This document shows, piece by piece, positions 22,613 through 29,593 of a stretch of 29,593 nucleotides of DNA (its first letter is position 1; every line of letters begins with the position of its first letter). Position numbers and translations under genes: made by a program. The stretch comes from Bacteroidales bacterium UBA6192. Lineage in GTDB: Bacteria > Bacteroidota > Bacteroidia > Bacteroidales > F082. The notes below the pieces were generated by a model. That model was not told where the DNA came from. It ran no database searches and was given only the letters and a program-made list of their open reading frames with translations. The stretch lies in assembly GCA_002422725.1 (NCBI GenBank), contig DITE01000037.1, positions 1 to 29,593 of the forward strand, given 5' to 3'.

Positions 22613-23059
22613 ATGAAAAAACAATTTTTGATTACACAACCACCAATAACAGAGAAATATTCATTTTTAGTTGACGACATTAACCAGTTAGGCAATTGGG
22701 GAATGACAACTGACATTGACAAAATTGAATACAATAGAAACCTACTTGGCGATGACTTTGAAATCGACATTAAAATCAAAACACTATTCACGAAAAAAGG
22801 AATAACTTTCGTTGTTCCAATTGGACGGTTTATAACAATCGTAAAAATAAGAGCCGATGAAGAAGAAGGAAGTATGACTTTCTTTGACTTTGACATAGGA
22901 TATTCAAGAGGCGCAATGGAGGTAATCCTCGAAGAAGCAGGATATTCAGTTTCCATTATTGAAGAGTGGTTAAAATGTTATGATTTAATGCACTCGAAAT
23001 TTTCGTCAGAGCACGACAATGTAGTTTTATTTAAACCGGATGAGGCAGGTCCCTTATAA
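22613..23059 (+). CDS. Hypothetical protein, unrecognised family
   Basis: 148 residues starting MKKQFLITQPPITEKYSFL. No signal peptide or membrane helix. Predicted as mixed alpha/beta: FEIDIKIKTLFTKKGITFVVP and FITIVKIRADEEEGSMTFFDFDIG look like beta strands, and GAMEVILEEAGYSVSIIEEWLKCYDLMHSKF like helices. It is acidic overall. No catalytic motif is recognised. It is the first of three AT-rich genes between the two direct repeats; the next gene starts 173 bases downstream with a weak hairpin between, so it may be a separate unit. Confidence 0.6.
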   Translation: MKKQFLITQPPITEKYSFLVDDINQLGNWGMTTDIDKIEYNRNLLGDDFEIDIKIKTLFTKKGITFVVPIGRFITIVKIRADEEEGSMTFFDFDIGYSRGAMEVILEEAGYSVSIIEEWLKCYDLMHSKFSSEHDNVVLFKPDEAGPL

Positions 23060-23136
23060 CCAAAACCCCAAAAAGATTAAAATATTTCAATGGACTCTTT
23101 TATTAATTGTTTTGTGTATTCATTTGGCAACCCAAT

Positions 23137-23150
23137 AACTATATATAGTT
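23137..23150 (+). terminator. Weak hairpin with T-run
   Basis: AACTATATATAGTT is a perfect palindrome followed by GTTTTTTC. It is AU-only in the loop region and so weak, but it is placed 78 bases after the stop at 23059 and could end that transcript. Confidence 0.35.
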
Positions 23151-23232
23151 GTTTTTTCATTTTTATACTTATTAAAAATCAATACTATATTTTCAAAAAA
23201 AATAATTCAAAATCAGTAAAGTACAGAATAAA

Positions 23233-24183
23233 ATGATTAATTCAAATTTCTATTGGTCCGTTTACAAAAACTTAGAAAAAGAAATTATCCAATTGTCAAA
23301 TCAGATACATTTTGATGAAAATCAACTATCTGTTTACTCAATTAAAATTATTGAACTACTTATTAGGACTTCAGTTGAAATTGAAGCAATATCAAAAGAA
23401 TTATACTTTCAAAATGATGGATTAGAATTACGTGGAGAAGATGGGAAAAAAAGAGAAGTGTTTTTTGATACAGACTGTCTAGAGTTTTTGAATAAAAAGT
23501 GGTTGTTAAGCGAAAAGAAAGTATTAGTTTCAGCAGCAACATTCTATTTTAAAGAAGTCGAAAATAAGGTATTAACTCCGCTGAAAAAGGCAAACAAAAG
23601 AGGCTCTAGTGGTGCAGATTGGAAAATAGCTTATCAAGCCGTTAAACATAATCGAGCAAGAAATCTAGACAATGGTAATATAAAAGTTTTAATAAGAGCC
23701 ATGGCTGCATTATTCTTACTCAATTTATATTATAGAGACGAAAAAATAACACTTGGGACTTTTAACCAAAATGACGGTTTTGAAACGGGATTTGGTTCTG
23801 AAATTTTTTCCATCAAATCGATTTATGCTTCTTTTGAAGATACAACAGGTAAAATAAGTTTACCTGAGGACAACATTGAGTGTGTCTATTTAATGAAATT
23901 AACTGACCCTGCATATAAGAACGTTGTAAATTCATGCAAGAAATATTCAGAAAAAGAAAAGAATACTATATTGGAGTCAGATGAATTTAAAATATTTATG
24001 GAAAAGAATCCAAACTATTCTTTTAGTGACAAACATTTATTAAGTATCTGTAATGATATCGGAGGTAATGAGTTCTTGCAAAAGATTTTCCGACTAAGAA
24101 ATAATTCTGTGAATCTATTACAAAATTCAGCAGTCGAATTAGTATTAAATAAAAATCAAAAAATATATCCTGATATTGAATAA
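23233..24183 (+). CDS. Hypothetical mainly helical protein with HEPN-like KHNR segment
   Basis: 316 residues. The N-terminal two-thirds is predicted helical (SIKIIELLIRTSVEIEAISKELYF; KEVENKVLTPLKK). The segment SGADWKIAYQAVKHNRARNL followed by IKVLIRAMAALFLLNLYYRD (about residues 129-169) resembles a pattern seen in HEPN-like helical bundles, in which a Lys-His-x-Arg sits between two long helices. A canonical Rx4-6H RNase motif is not clear, so nuclease activity is not claimed. The last third is different and lysine/asparagine-rich. It is 50 bases upstream of the HIRAN-domain gene, so the two are probably cotranscribed. Confidence 0.6.
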   Translation: MINSNFYWSVYKNLEKEIIQLSNQIHFDENQLSVYSIKIIELLIRTSVEIEAISKELYFQNDGLELRGEDGKKREVFFDTDCLEFLNKKWLLSEKKVLVSAATFYFKEVENKVLTPLKKANKRGSSGADWKIAYQAVKHNRARNLDNGNIKVLIRAMAALFLLNLYYRDEKITLGTFNQNDGFETGFGSEIFSIKSIYASFEDTTGKISLPEDNIECVYLMKLTDPAYKNVVNSCKKYSEKEKNTILESDEFKIFMEKNPNYSFSDKHLLSICNDIGGNEFLQKIFRLRNNSVNLLQNSAVELVLNKNQKIYPDIE

Positions 24184-24233
24184 AAAATACACCTAACATA
24201 CACGTATATAATGCTCAAGAAAAATAAAGTGTT

Positions 24234-25184
24234 ATGATTGTTTTACTGTTTATTATAGGAGTGATCTTCATTGCTTTACTTATAGGTGGTTCACCATGGA
24301 GAAATCCGAGAAAAAATGATATTCATATTGATAGCTATCCTGATCGAGCCTCATCAAATAAAAGCTATAGGCCTCAAAAGTTCATTATCGTGAATAAAAT
24401 GGTAAAGAAGGAGCGCATTGTTGGAGCATTTTACTCGCTTAGTGAGAATCATTCATATGCTGGACCTTTTGAAGGTTATGCACTTTGTGTTGATAACCCA
24501 TTTGATAATTATGCAGTTGCAATATATAACTCAAATAATGTTCGACTGGGTTACATTCCAAGAGATAATAGATGGATACATAATTCAATTAAGCATTATC
24601 ATGAGGGTAATGCATATTGTTGGGGTTATTTAGGATATGTAAACAGTACCCCAAGGCCTAGTTGGTATGGAGAAGTATATATTTCCGTTGGATTGTCTAA
24701 ATCTGAAATTGAGATTCTTAAATCATTTTATGTTATTTATAAAGAAAGTAGTTTTTTATCTAGAAAGATAAAAAAAGATAGTACTGATTATGAGTCATTG
24801 ATTGAAAACTACTTAACATTTCAAAGAATAATATCAAGTTCAAAGAGTTTTCAAAATATTGAAATTGACTTCAAAAACAGATATGTCTCAAGCTATGTAG
24901 TATCATTGTCAAAAGAGAAAAACTTAGAGAAGATAACCTCACTTGACAGATACAACCATTTAATTATCAAACTAACACCACTTCAACAAATTTCAATTAA
25001 GAATAAAATAGATAAAGTAAAACCAAATGCCAAAATAAATTTTGTTGATGTAAAAATGCCTAATGTTACCTCTGATAATGTCTTGTTTCAAGAATGGGAA
25101 TCAAAAACATTGCTATGGAGCAAAATTGAGAAACCTGGGTTCAAGTACTCAGCCAAGAAAAATGCATGGTGGAGGAAAAAATGA
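24234..25184 (+). CDS. Membrane-anchored HIRAN-domain protein
   Basis: 316 residues. An N-terminal hydrophobic helix (MIVLLFIIGVIFIALLIGG, residues 1-19) without a cleavage signal suggests an anchor with the rest in the cytoplasm. At about residues 62-140 is a HIRAN domain: IVGAFYSLSEN, FEGYALCVDNPFDNYAVAIY, NVRLGYIPRDNRWIHNSI. The DNPxDxxAVAVY..LGYIPR pattern is the domain's core. HIRAN domains bind DNA ends or single strands in helicase-like proteins such as HLTF, and stand-alone bacterial versions occur in phage and mobile contexts. The C-terminal 170 residues (helical, Lys-rich, ending KYSAKKNAWWRKK) are unrecognised. There is no helicase or nuclease domain. Confidence 0.75.
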   Translation: MIVLLFIIGVIFIALLIGGSPWRNPRKNDIHIDSYPDRASSNKSYRPQKFIIVNKMVKKERIVGAFYSLSENHSYAGPFEGYALCVDNPFDNYAVAIYNSNNVRLGYIPRDNRWIHNSIKHYHEGNAYCWGYLGYVNSTPRPSWYGEVYISVGLSKSEIEILKSFYVIYKESSFLSRKIKKDSTDYESLIENYLTFQRIISSSKSFQNIEIDFKNRYVSSYVVSLSKEKNLEKITSLDRYNHLIIKLTPLQQISIKNKIDKVKPNAKINFVDVKMPNVTSDNVLFQEWESKTLLWSKIEKPGFKYSAKKNAWWRKK

Positions 25185-25532
25185 TAAAACATTTAGCATT
25201 GTTATACCATGTGTTACTCATGCTATCAGGTATTATTAATCCGTATCGAAACAAACCTGCCTGTTCCATTCGATATACTTTCTTACACTTTAAATTTTAA
25301 CTGAGTTTCGACTTTGTAATAATCTTATAAATCGCTTCAGCCTCAGTAAGTGTCATCTTGAGATCAAGAGTTAGTAATGTTTACAGATTCCATTGCCTTG
25401 TTTTTTCTCAATACATAATACACCGATCTGAACAAGGCAGACTGCTTGAGCAGACAGCTCCGCCGACAGTTAAATAACTGCCCAAGCCCCAATTTTCGCT
25501 CAGTAACTTCTATTCAAACCCAGTTTTGGCGG
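25185..25532. other. Intergenic region with direct-repeat copy 2
   Basis: 348 bases between the HIRAN gene and the convergent DUF3788 gene. It contains the right copy of the direct repeat near its end and is otherwise AT-rich with no gene or clear terminator seen. Confidence 0.65.
25450..25501 (+). repeat. 51/52-base direct repeat, right copy
   Basis: Begins GCAGACAGCTCCGCCGACAG and ends CCCCAATTTTCGCTC, nearly identical to 22291-22341. It lies 32 bases from the DUF3788 stop codon and coincides with the return to core-genome sequence. Confidence 0.85.
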
Positions 25533-25952
25533 TCAATACTTTAACTTAACATCCACTAGCCTCAGGATATCACCGCTTAAGAGATCATCCCGCACTTCAA
25601 TATATATGCCCCGGCCTTCTGCGTAGACTTTTGCCTCTGCCAAAGCCGTTTTAATCTCGTCCGACACCTCCAGGGTCATGATAAAGTCTGTTGCTTTTTG
25701 CCCGAAAACAAAGGCAACTTGAAAATACCCATCCCGTGGCAGCAAATAGATGATGGCTCTTTTTTTGTCTTTTATCCTCAAACTCCAACCGTATTTCGAT
25801 CCCGGATAATGCCATTCCACTATTGCAGGAGGGTATTTTTCCAGGGTTTTCTCCCTGATCGTTACCCATGTTGTCATGGTATCTCCAAGGCGAAGGCGGA
25901 GGTCCTCATCGGTTGGCACTTCTTCTTTACGTGTAAAAATACTGATTGGCAT
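25533..25952 (-). CDS. DUF3788 family protein
   Basis: 139 residues. The pattern fits DUF3788: an N-terminal helix pair (PTDEDLRLRLGDTMTTWVTIREKTLEKYP), VEWHYPGSKYGWSLRIKDKKRAIIYLLPRDGYFQVAFVFGQKA, and a C-terminal helix-strand (SDEIKTALAEAKVYAEGRGIYIEVRD). These are small cytoplasmic proteins of unknown activity, probably with a YdhG/MmcQ-like alpha/beta fold that binds a small ligand. It begins 56 bases after the mfd stop on the same strand, so it may be cotranscribed with mfd. Confidence 0.85.
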   Translation of the reverse strand: MPISIFTRKEEVPTDEDLRLRLGDTMTTWVTIREKTLEKYPPAIVEWHYPGSKYGWSLRIKDKKRAIIYLLPRDGYFQVAFVFGQKATDFIMTLEVSDEIKTALAEAKVYAEGRGIYIEVRDDLLSGDILRLVDVKLKY

Positions 25953-26008
25953 TTCAATTCATTTATTTAATTGGTTTACAAACTTTACTATCTGCCCGAC
26001 AGTTTTCT

Positions 26009-29000
26009 TTACAAATTTTTCACTGCACTCTCCAGTTCCCTTAGCCACAGAAGCCCCTGATTAACCGTTGAAACCTGCTGAATATAAAGCATCAGCTTGT
26101 TGTTGGTTTCCTTTAAACGGCATGTTTTGGGGTTAGCTTGCAGGTAACGGAGTATGCCGGTAAACCTTTCCGTTTGGAAATAAGCTGACTCGGGATTACT
26201 CACAAAATAAGCGATCAAAGTTTTGTTGCGCAGTATGATCTTTTCGAATCCCAACTCACGGGCTACCCATCGCAGCCTGAGGGTGTTGAGCAGATCCACA
26301 GCCTGACGTGGAAGCGGGCCGAAACGATCGATCAGTTTTTCGGTAAACTGTTGTAACTTCTCTTCTGTCGAAAGGTTGTCAAGTTCCGAATACAGGCTGA
26401 TTCGCTCTGTTGCTGAATCGATGTATTCGGATGGAAAGAGGATTTCCATGTCGGATTCCACCACACAATCGGCCACAAAGGGTTTTGGCGTATCGGTTTT
26501 GAACACATCTTTAAACTCCGTTTCCTTGAGCTCCTGTATGGCTTCATCCAGTATTTTATGGAACATCTCGAAGCCAATTTCACTGATAAAACCGCTTTGC
26601 TCGGCTCCCAGCAGATTCCCGGCCCCCCTTATGTCGAGGTCGCGCATCGAAATGCTAAAACCACTTCCCAGATCGGCAAATTCCTGAAGTGCCCTGAGTC
26701 GTTTCTGTGCTTCGTTGGTAAGCGACGACAAGGGCGGGGCGAGCAGGTAGCAGAAAGCCTTTTTATTCGAACGGCCAACACGTCCGCGCAACTGATGCAG
26801 ATCGCTCAGGCCATAATTTTGTGCATCGTTGATAATGATGGTGTTGGCGTTCGGAATATCGAGTCCCGATTCCACAATGGTGGTCGAAAGCAGCACATCG
26901 TATTCCCCATTGATAAAACCAAGCATGATGTTCTCGAGCTTATGGCCTTCCATCTGCCCGTGTGCCACCCCAATGCGGATTCCTTTGACGAACTTCACCA
27001 ACATATCGTGAACATCCAGGATGTTCTGCACCCTGTTGTGGATAAAGAAAACCTGTCCGCCACGCGCCACTTCATATTGGATGGCATCGCGGATGATTTC
27101 CTCGCCGAACGAACGAATCTCGGTTTGCACCGGGAAGCGATTGGGAGGTGGTGTGTTGATGATGCTCAGGTCGCGGGCACCCATCATCGAAAATTGCAGG
27201 GTGCGGGGAATAGGTGTTGCGGTGAGGGTGAGGCAGTCAACATTGGTTCTCAGCTGTTTGAGCTTCTCCTTGGCCGAAACCCCGAACTTTTGTTCTTCGT
27301 CGATGATCATCAGCCCAAGGTTCTTGAAAACAACGTCCTTGCTGATCAGCCGGTGGGTCCCAATCAGTATGTCGATCTTGCCTTCGGCCAGCTTATCGAG
27401 GGTTTCCTTTTGTTCGCGGGCACTTTTGAAACGGTTTATATAATCTACTGTAACAGGCAGGTTAGCCAGCCTGTCGGTGAAGGTTTTAAAATGCTGTAAA
27501 GCCAGAATGGTGGTTGGAACAAGCACAGCAACCTGCTTGGAGTCGGTCACCGCCTTGAATGCTGCTCTGATGGCAATTTCAGTCTTGCCAAATCCAACAT
27601 CGCCGCAAACAAGCCTGTCCATGGGCGATTCCGACTCCATGTCGGATTTCACATCAACAGTGGCTTTCAACTGGTCGGGGGTGTCCTCATAGATAAACGA
27701 AGCCTCCAGCTCATTCTGCAGGTAAGTGTCGGGCATGAAAGCATAACCCAGGCTTGTCTTGCGTTCAGCATAAAGCTTGATCAGGTCGCGGGCAATGTCT
27801 TTAACCTTGTTCTTTGTGTTGTTCTTAAGCTTATTCCAGGCATTTGAACCAAGTTTGCTCAGAGCGGGCTCAGCACCATCGCGACCAGTGTATTTGGCAA
27901 TACGGTGCAGGGAATGAATGCTGACATAAAGTATATCATCGTTCTTATACACCAGGCGGATGGCTTCCTGATTCTTGCCGTTGTTATCGATGATTTCGAG
28001 TCCGGCAAAACGCCCTATACCATGATCGATATGGGTTACAAAATCGCCGGGTTTTAGGTCGTACAGCTCTTTGAGGGTAAGGGCTGCCTTGCTTGCAAAA
28101 CTTTCGCGGAGGTGAAATTTATGAAATCGCTCAAAAACCTGGTGATCGGTATAACAGGCCAGTTTCAGGTCATGATCGATAAAACCGGTCTGCAGACTGT
28201 GATATACAGGCTCGAAAACGGCCTTCCCGCTCTCGGGCCAGTTGGCTTGAATATCTTCGAAAATTGCATATAACCTTTCAATCTGCTTTGGATTATCGGA
28301 CAGTATCAGGCAGTTGTAGTTTTCCTGTCTTTTCTTGAGCATATCGTTGATCAGCAGCTCAAAATTCTTGTTGAAAGCAGGTTGCGGACTGGTTTGAAAA
28401 TCAAAGGTTTCGACCTCAGGAAAAACTGATTGACGCCCAAATTCAATAGTTTTCGTGTCAGCAAGCTGCTCCAGCAGTTGTGCCCCTTTGATAAACAATA
28501 AGCCGGGTTTCTGTTCGGCATCCTGAATATCCAGCTTGTCGAAAGCATGAATGGCTTTTTTGTATTCTTCATCCAGACGGTGAACCAGCTGATCGGCTTC
28601 GTCGAGCCAGATGATTGTTTTTTTCTGCAGATACTCAATAATGGTTTCACGATCTTCCACAATAAGCCTGTTTTGCAAATTGGGCAACAGGGTAATGCTG
28701 TTCATGGGTTGAATAGACAGCTGGGTAGTGGGATCAAAGCTACGGATTGAGTCCACCTCATCGCCAAAAAACTCGATACGGTAAGGGAAATCGTTCGAAA
28801 AGGAAAACACATCCAGTATGCCACCGCGCACCGAAAATTGTCCCGGTTCAACCACAAAATCCACCCGTTCGAAATCATATTCGATCAGCAGATCGGTGAT
28901 AAAATCAAAGGATACTTTCTCTTTCGACTTCAACTTCAGGGTGTTGCGCGACAGATAGCGTCTTGTAACCACCTTTTCGCACAAGGCTTCAGGATAGGTC

Positions 29001-29383
29001 ACGATAAGGGTTTTGCGCTCGCTTGCCGACACACGGCCGAGAACCTCCGTGCGCGAAAGTATGTAGGTGTTGTCAGGCTTCTCTGGCTCGTAAGGCCTTT
29101 TGTAGGAAGTGGGATAAAAGAGAACCGTTTTCTTGTTGTAGTCAAGCTCACGTTCACCGAACAGGTTTTCCAGATCGTTGTAGAAATAGGCCGCGGCCTC
29201 TTTATCGGTGCAAACGAACATATGCTGGCCACCCATCTGATCGGCGAGTGCTGATGCCACGGCTGCCTTCGCTGAACCCGTAAGTCCCTGGAAAACATCG
29301 TGCGACAATTTGCCCGCTTTCGCAGCAAAGGACAATAGCACCGGATGGCGCTGGTATATTGCTTTTAAAGGATTCTTTGACAA
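26009..29383 (-). CDS. mfd: Transcription-repair coupling factor
   Basis: A DNA translocase that removes RNA polymerase stalled at DNA lesions and recruits UvrA for nucleotide excision repair. The N-terminal UvrB-like module (HMFVCTDKEAAAYFYNDLENLFGE; LFYPTSYKRPYEP) is followed by VDFVVEPGQFSVRGGILDVFSF. The RNA-polymerase-interacting CarD-like domain is KPGDFVTHIDHGIGRFAGLEI (about residue 445). The helicase motor has Walker A CGDVGFGKTEIAIRAAF (about 590), Walker B MIIDEEQKFGV (about 690), TATPIPRTL, and GRVGRSNKKAFCYLL. The C-terminal UvrA-gating domain ends near the stop. I choose the TTG at 29383 (SKNPLKAIYQRHP, 1124 residues). The longer frame from the TTG at 29458 begins upstream of a TACCTTTG -7 element and has no family-like sequence. 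Confidence 0.95.
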   Translation of the reverse strand: MSKNPLKAIYQRHPVLLSFAAKAGKLSHDVFQGLTGSAKAAVASALADQMGGQHMFVCTDKEAAAYFYNDLENLFGERELDYNKKTVLFYPTSYKRPYEPEKPDNTYILSRTEVLGRVSASERKTLIVTYPEALCEKVVTRRYLSRNTLKLKSKEKVSFDFITDLLIEYDFERVDFVVEPGQFSVRGGILDVFSFSNDFPYRIEFFGDEVDSIRSFDPTTQLSIQPMNSITLLPNLQNRLIVEDRETIIEYLQKKTIIWLDEADQLVHRLDEEYKKAIHAFDKLDIQDAEQKPGLLFIKGAQLLEQLADTKTIEFGRQSVFPEVETFDFQTSPQPAFNKNFELLINDMLKKRQENYNCLILSDNPKQIERLYAIFEDIQANWPESGKAVFEPVYHSLQTGFIDHDLKLACYTDHQVFERFHKFHLRESFASKAALTLKELYDLKPGDFVTHIDHGIGRFAGLEIIDNNGKNQEAIRLVYKNDDILYVSIHSLHRIAKYTGRDGAEPALSKLGSNAWNKLKNNTKNKVKDIARDLIKLYAERKTSLGYAFMPDTYLQNELEASFIYEDTPDQLKATVDVKSDMESESPMDRLVCGDVGFGKTEIAIRAAFKAVTDSKQVAVLVPTTILALQHFKTFTDRLANLPVTVDYINRFKSAREQKETLDKLAEGKIDILIGTHRLISKDVVFKNLGLMIIDEEQKFGVSAKEKLKQLRTNVDCLTLTATPIPRTLQFSMMGARDLSIINTPPPNRFPVQTEIRSFGEEIIRDAIQYEVARGGQVFFIHNRVQNILDVHDMLVKFVKGIRIGVAHGQMEGHKLENIMLGFINGEYDVLLSTTIVESGLDIPNANTIIINDAQNYGLSDLHQLRGRVGRSNKKAFCYLLAPPLSSLTNEAQKRLRALQEFADLGSGFSISMRDLDIRGAGNLLGAEQSGFISEIGFEMFHKILDEAIQELKETEFKDVFKTDTPKPFVADCVVESDMEILFPSEYIDSATERISLYSELDNLSTEEKLQQFTEKLIDRFGPLPRQAVDLLNTLRLRWVARELGFEKIILRNKTLIAYFVSNPESAYFQTERFTGILRYLQANPKTCRLKETNNKLMLYIQQVSTVNQGLLWLRELESAVKNL

Positions 29384-29404
29384 AATAGCGGCAGATTGTT
29401 GGGG

Positions 29405-29412
29405 CAAAGGTA
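29405..29412 (-). promoter_or_regulatory. -7 element for mfd
   Basis: TACCTTTG on the minus strand matches TAnnTTTG and ends 21 bases before the TTG at 29383. It therefore favours that start over the upstream TTG at 29458. Confidence 0.45.
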
Positions 29413-29523
29413 ACAAGTAAAGTTTGAATTTCCTTTTGCCTTGATGCAAAAGGAACAAAAGATCAAGCCTGCGCGATATCCCAGCCTGCCCTGCCAGCTT
29501 GTTGAAAATACAATCAGGATTAA

Positions 29524-29562
29524 ATTGACGATTGACGATTTTTGATTTGATGATTTTTGATT
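29524..29562 (+). repeat. Short imperfect tandem repeat (TTGACGA / TTTTTGAT)
   Basis: Two copies of TTGACGA are followed by TTTTTGATTTGATGATTTTTGATT, so the short words TTGA and GATTTTTGAT recur. It is low-complexity spacer sequence at the right edge, with no gene assigned. Confidence 0.5.
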
Positions 29563-29593
29563 CTTTCAGACGCCCCTGATGTGTTTTCTAACA

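Noticed and set aside
22291..25501. Integron attC sites flanking cassettes
   Set aside because: The repeats lack paired RYYYAAC/GTTRRRY core sites, and three genes lie between two copies rather than one gene per site.
18346..25532. Prophage or conjugative element
   Set aside because: No integrase, structural phage gene, relaxase or tra gene is present; only an AT-rich accessory block is supported.
26558..27499. Long plus-strand frame (313 codons) inside mfd
   Set aside because: It is antisense to the helicase core of Mfd, has no recognisable domain and reflects codon bias of the real gene.
29384..29458. 25-residue N-terminal extension of Mfd from a TTG start
   Set aside because: It would include the TACCTTTG promoter element in the coding sequence and does not look like the family's N-terminus.

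Overview
The window looks like chromosome of a member of the Bacteroidota, probably a free-living or anaerobic Bacteroidales-type organism. The evidence is a SusC-type TonB-dependent receptor start, lipoproteins with an SbsA-type Ig domain, a peptidase C69 dipeptidase, a DUF3788 protein, and several TAnnTTTG elements (the Bacteroidota -7 box) just upstream of genes. Some of these have a TTG/TTTG 18 bases further upstream. No rRNA, tRNA, CRISPR array, integrase or transposase gene was recognised.

Bases 1-4680: the 5' end of a TonB-dependent receptor (minus strand, cut by the window edge) is divergent from a LacI-family regulator, with two inverted repeats between them. After the regulator come a GHMP/mevalonate-kinase-like protein, an adenine deaminase and a small ArsR-type repressor with a cysteine-rich tail. 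Bases 4681-5465 are a gene-poor stretch with six copies of a GACCCC/GGGGTC hairpin repeat in both orientations.

Bases 5466-10972 (all minus): a probable copper-uptake locus. In transcription order it holds a small Cys/His-rich membrane protein, an OprC-like TonB-dependent receptor keeping a CxxxM and an HxM motif about 180 residues apart, a TonB protein, and an Ig-domain lipoprotein. Bases 11142-14446: an M15 peptidase that looks frameshifted by one base, a C69 dipeptidase and a lipoprotein ending in a strong hairpin terminator. Bases 14726-18345: a sulfide:quinone-reductase-like flavoprotein with a 52-residue companion, then an M14 zinc carboxypeptidase.

Bases about 18400-25530 are visibly more AT-rich and read as an accessory island. 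They hold a small lipoprotein, two divergent P-loop ATPases (one with a C-terminal winged-helix-like region, one AAA_14/DUF4143), each with a long perfect palindrome by its promoter, and a 3.1 kb block of three unfamiliar genes bounded by two near-identical 51/52-base direct repeats. That block encodes a 148-aa orphan, a protein with a HEPN-like KHNR segment and a membrane-anchored HIRAN-domain protein. It is the best candidate here for something undescribed, but no function can be assigned from sequence alone. Bases 25533-29383 return to core genome: a DUF3788 protein and transcription-repair coupling factor Mfd.
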